64,000 nt of DNA, taken from assembly GCF_965199065.1 (NCBI RefSeq), contig NZ_CBDAQN010000003.1, forward strand, positions 2,108,001-2,172,000, read 5' to 3'. Of this stretch, positions 61,988-64,000 are shown piece after piece. The notes below the pieces were generated by a model. It did not search any database, had not been told where the DNA came from, and saw only the letters and a program-made list of their open reading frames with translations. This stretch comes from Acidisoma sp965199065. GTDB taxonomy: Bacteria > Pseudomonadota > Alphaproteobacteria > Acetobacterales > Acetobacteraceae. Position 1 is the first letter of the stretch, and the number at the start of each line of letters is the position of its first letter. The position numbers and the translations under genes were made by a program.

Positions 61988-62544
61988 GCTTCCAGATCGG
62001 CATCCCAATAGAGGAAGTCGAGCCAGGTCTTGTGCAGGTTGTCCCGCGTCGAGTGGCGCTTGGCGAACTCGTCGATCTGGTGCGGGCTAGGCTCGTAAGG
62101 CGAGCGCAGCAGCCGCAGCCCGCTCTCCCGCAATGACTTGCTGCCCTTGAACAGGTTGTCCCGCTGGCAGCAGGTGACGACGTTGTGCCACACCGTGGTG
62201 CCCCCGCGGCAGCGCGGAACCACATGGTCGAAGGTCAGCTCCTTCGCCGTCAGCGTCTCGCCGCAGTATTGGCACCGGAAGCCGTCGCGCAGAAATACGT
62301 GGTAGCGCGTGAAGGCGACATGCTTGCGCTTATGGTAGCGCTTCAGCGCGACGACCGAGGGGATGGGGAAGGACTGGTTGGCGGAGTGTACTTCGGCCTC
62401 GTAGTTGATGACCGGGCTCACCCGGTCCTGCAGAACCGCCACCAGCGCATCCTGCCACGGCCAGACCGATAGCGGACCCCAGCTCAGCGGCTGCATATCC
62501 GCATTCAGCACGAGAGTTTGAAGGCCGGCTGAGATATGGCTCAC
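61984..62544 (-). CDS. HNH endonuclease
   Basis: A 186-residue HNH nuclease of the family common in alphaproteobacteria. The core has CQYCGE, LTFDHVVPRCRGG and HNVVTCCQRDNLFKGSKS; the His and Asn of HNH are present. One zinc ligand differs: the usual CxxCN is CQRDN, with Asp in place of the second Cys. The N-terminal LVLNADMQPLSWGPLSVWPWQDA is typical. GTG 62544 with GAGGG upstream is preferred; ATG 62595 is possible. Confidence 0.82.
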   Translation of the reverse strand: MSHISAGLQTLVLNADMQPLSWGPLSVWPWQDALVAVLQDRVSPVINYEAEVHSANQSFPIPSVVALKRYHKRKHVAFTRYHVFLRDGFRCQYCGETLTAKELTFDHVVPRCRGGTTVWHNVVTCCQRDNLFKGSKSLRESGLRLLRSPYEPSPHQIDEFAKRHSTRDNLHKTWLDFLYWDADLEA

Positions 62545-62657
62545 CGGACTACCCTCGCGGGCCGAGCATTTGCCGAACCGGCGCCGGGTTGCCATCCCGG
62601 GCTGGTGGCGTGAACAGGCTGGGAGCCATAAGCCAATCGCCGCTCCTTAACGAGCGA

Positions 62658-62699
62658 CCATATCAGGTTAGGAAACGCCACTGACTCAACCAGATATGG
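62658..62699. repeat. Inverted repeat with 12-bp arms
   Basis: CCATATCAGGTT and AACCAGATATGG match as inverted arms except for one central A-A pair, with 18 bp between. It sits upstream of the HNH nuclease gene, 153 bp after the end of the esterase gene. Operator-like or a 3' hairpin of the esterase transcript. Confidence 0.55.
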
Positions 62700-62810
62700 A
62701 GCGCCGCTGAATTCCTGTCTTGACTATTGCAAAGCCCGCGCGGCTCGGCAAGCATCCCGGCGACGGTGTCATCGGGGATTCATGCAGGCCGCCGCTTCGG
62801 TCATCGCTCG

Positions 62811-63482
62811 TCATGTCGCCGCGAAGGCCTCCCGCAGCACGCGCGCGCCCGCTGTAAGCCCCTCTGGATCGATGCTGTGCCCCAGTTGCGGCCGCATCAG
62901 CAGTTCCACCGGCACGTCCAGGGACCGCAACAGATCGGCGGCGACGCTCGACGCCTCGGCCGGAACCACCTCATCCTTCGCGCCATGGACGAGCAGAACC
63001 CGCGCCCGGTTGGCGATCTCGTCCCGCAACTCGGCAGGTGCCAGTAGCATGCCCGAATAGGCGAGGATGGCGCGCGGTGGCACAGGGCGGCGAAGCCCCG
63101 TGAACAGCGCCATCATCGCCCCCTGGCTGAAGCCCGCCAGCACATACTCGGTCGGGGGAATGCCGAGCTCCGTCAGCGTCGCATCGATATAATGATCGAG
63201 CGCGGCGCAGGCGGCGCGGACCCCGGCCGCCATCGCCTCGGGCCGCCAATCCTTCAGGCTGAACCATTGCCGGCCTGCAGTGGGATCGCCGGGAGGGATC
63301 ATGTCGTAGGACTCGGGTCCGTCCGGCGCCGCGAACACCGCATGCGGCAAGGCGGCCGCCAGCATCGGCCCCACGGCGATGAGGTCCTGGCCGTTGGCGC
63401 CCACGCCGTGGCAGATGATCACGAGCTGTTTTGGCGCTCCGGGCGCTGTCGGGCCAAAACGCGGTCCGTTCAAAGTCTGCAT
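62811..63482 (-). CDS. Alpha/beta hydrolase, carboxylesterase/phospholipase family
   Basis: A 223-residue serine esterase of the YpfH/acyl-protein thioesterase type. Catalytic triad: S119 in GFSQG, D170 in GAKDEVVP and H202 in LGHSID. No signal peptide, so it is cytosolic. Substrates are short-chain esters; the natural one is unknown. Divergent from gluQ with only 49 bp between starts. Confidence 0.92.
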   Translation of the reverse strand: MQTLNGPRFGPTAPGAPKQLVIICHGVGANGQDLIAVGPMLAAALPHAVFAAPDGPESYDMIPPGDPTAGRQWFSLKDWRPEAMAAGVRAACAALDHYIDATLTELGIPPTEYVLAGFSQGAMMALFTGLRRPVPPRAILAYSGMLLAPAELRDEIANRARVLLVHGAKDEVVPAEASSVAADLLRSLDVPVELLMRPQLGHSIDPEGLTAGARVLREAFAAT

Positions 63483-63531
63483 GCGTTGGCCTCGTGCTTC
63501 ATCAAGGCGCCGATGCTACAGCAGTTCCGCC

Positions 63532-64000
63532 GTGACCCAAGCCCACACCATCGTGACGCGATTCGCGCCGAGCCCCACCGGCTATCTCCACCTGGGCCAC
63601 GCCCGCGCTGCCCTGATCGCCTCCCGCCGCGCCGCCGAGGCTGGCGGGCGCTTCCTCCTGCGGATCGAGAACATCGACGCTACCCGGTGCCGTCCTGAGT
63701 TCGAAGCCGCCATCATGGCGGACATGGCTTGGCTCGGCATTGTCGGGGACGGGCCGGTCCGCCGCCAAAGCGACCATCTGGCCGATTATGCCGCGGTCCT
63801 GGACAAGCTGCGCGCGCGTGATCTGCTCTACCCGTGCTTCTGCACCCGGTCGGAGATCGCCCGGTCCGGCATCGCCCCCCATGGTCCCGACGGTCCGGTC
63901 TATCCCGGCACCTGCTCCCTTTTATCGAGGGACCACGCGCTGTCCCGCATAGCGGCGGGCGAACCGCATTGCTGGAGGCTACGCATGGCGCATGCGGCAG
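63532..64000 (+). CDS. gluQ: Glutamyl-Q tRNA(Asp) synthetase (3' end cut by window edge)
   Basis: About 156 residues of a truncated class I GluRS paralogue without anticodon domain. It begins VTQAHTIVTRFAPSPTGYLHLGHAR, with HLGH as the HIGH motif, followed by LLRIENID for Glu binding. The zinc site CFC (in YPCFCT) and the Tyr/Cys of YPGTC fit GluQRS. The enzyme charges glutamate onto queuosine at position 34 of tRNA(Asp). It starts with GTG at 63532; the KMSKS-like motif is outside the window. Confidence 0.9.
   Translation, partial: MTQAHTIVTRFAPSPTGYLHLGHARAALIASRRAAEAGGRFLLRIENIDATRCRPEFEAAIMADMAWLGIVGDGPVRRQSDHLADYAAVLDKLRARDLLYPCFCTRSEIARSGIAPHGPDGPVYPGTCSLLSRDHALSRIAAGEPHCWRLRMAHAA

Overview
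The window is 64 kb of high-G+C bacterial chromosome with dense, mostly short-spaced genes. The str/S10/spc ribosomal block, an alphaproteobacterial-type porin, the ileS-lspA-DUF3035 run, a YejABEF importer and a GluQRS fragment together suggest an alphaproteobacterium, most likely Rhodospirillales/Acetobacteraceae. That placement is inferred from gene content and was not tested by a search. I see no rRNA, tRNA, CRISPR array, prophage or insertion sequence.

Layout. 1-4.5 kb: a cut 2OG-Fe(II) oxygenase, an RNase D, an inositol-monophosphatase-family phosphatase, a quinone-oxidoreductase-like MDR enzyme and a permease with a His/Cys-rich tail. 4.6-9.1 kb: a compact accessory module with an APC permease, a 2Fe-2S ferredoxin and a small M24 'pita-bread' protein in one overlapping operon, divergent from a MocR regulator and a tiny lipoyl-fold protein that has no lysine. 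9.1-11.7 kb: alkylation repair (an Ada-sensor/AlkA fusion overlapping an Ogt methyltransferase), then a PEBP protein. 11.7-17 kb: an MlrC-type M81 protein, a polyphosphate kinase 2 with a frameshifted end, and an ATP-grasp/flavin-monooxygenase pair. 17-23 kb: uronate isomerase, porin, M20 amidohydrolase and a GT61-type glycosyltransferase.

23.5-35.3 kb is the translation core: rpsL-rpsG-tuf, then the S10 and spc genes in canonical order to rplO, closed by a strong intrinsic terminator. Two departures stand out. fusA is missing between rpsG and tuf, and secY-adk-rpsM-rpsK-rpoA-rplQ do not follow rplO. An acyltransferase, a MOSC protein, prephenate dehydratase, a membrane-anchored cytochrome c and a HisN-type phosphatase come next. 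39.5-45.1 kb is a complete peptide/microcin-C-type ABC importer (yejABEF), convergent with a Kup potassium transporter.

47.5-48.9 kb is rpsF-rpsR-rplI with its own terminator. The remainder holds cyclopropane fatty acid synthase, a YjbQ protein, an aldo/keto reductase, an SDR enzyme, a DUF3035 lipoprotein-lspA-ileS operon, a Zur-like Fur regulator, a coiled-coil protein of unknown role, the Mrp/ApbC Fe-S carrier, a periplasmic HtrA protease, a DUF4239 membrane protein, an HNH nuclease, an esterase and the start of gluQ. The most interesting places are the MocR-controlled module with its lysine-free lipoyl-like protein (4.6-9.1 kb), the ATP-grasp/FMO pair, the PPK2 frameshift and the hairpin-plus-promoter region at 58.2-58.4 kb.
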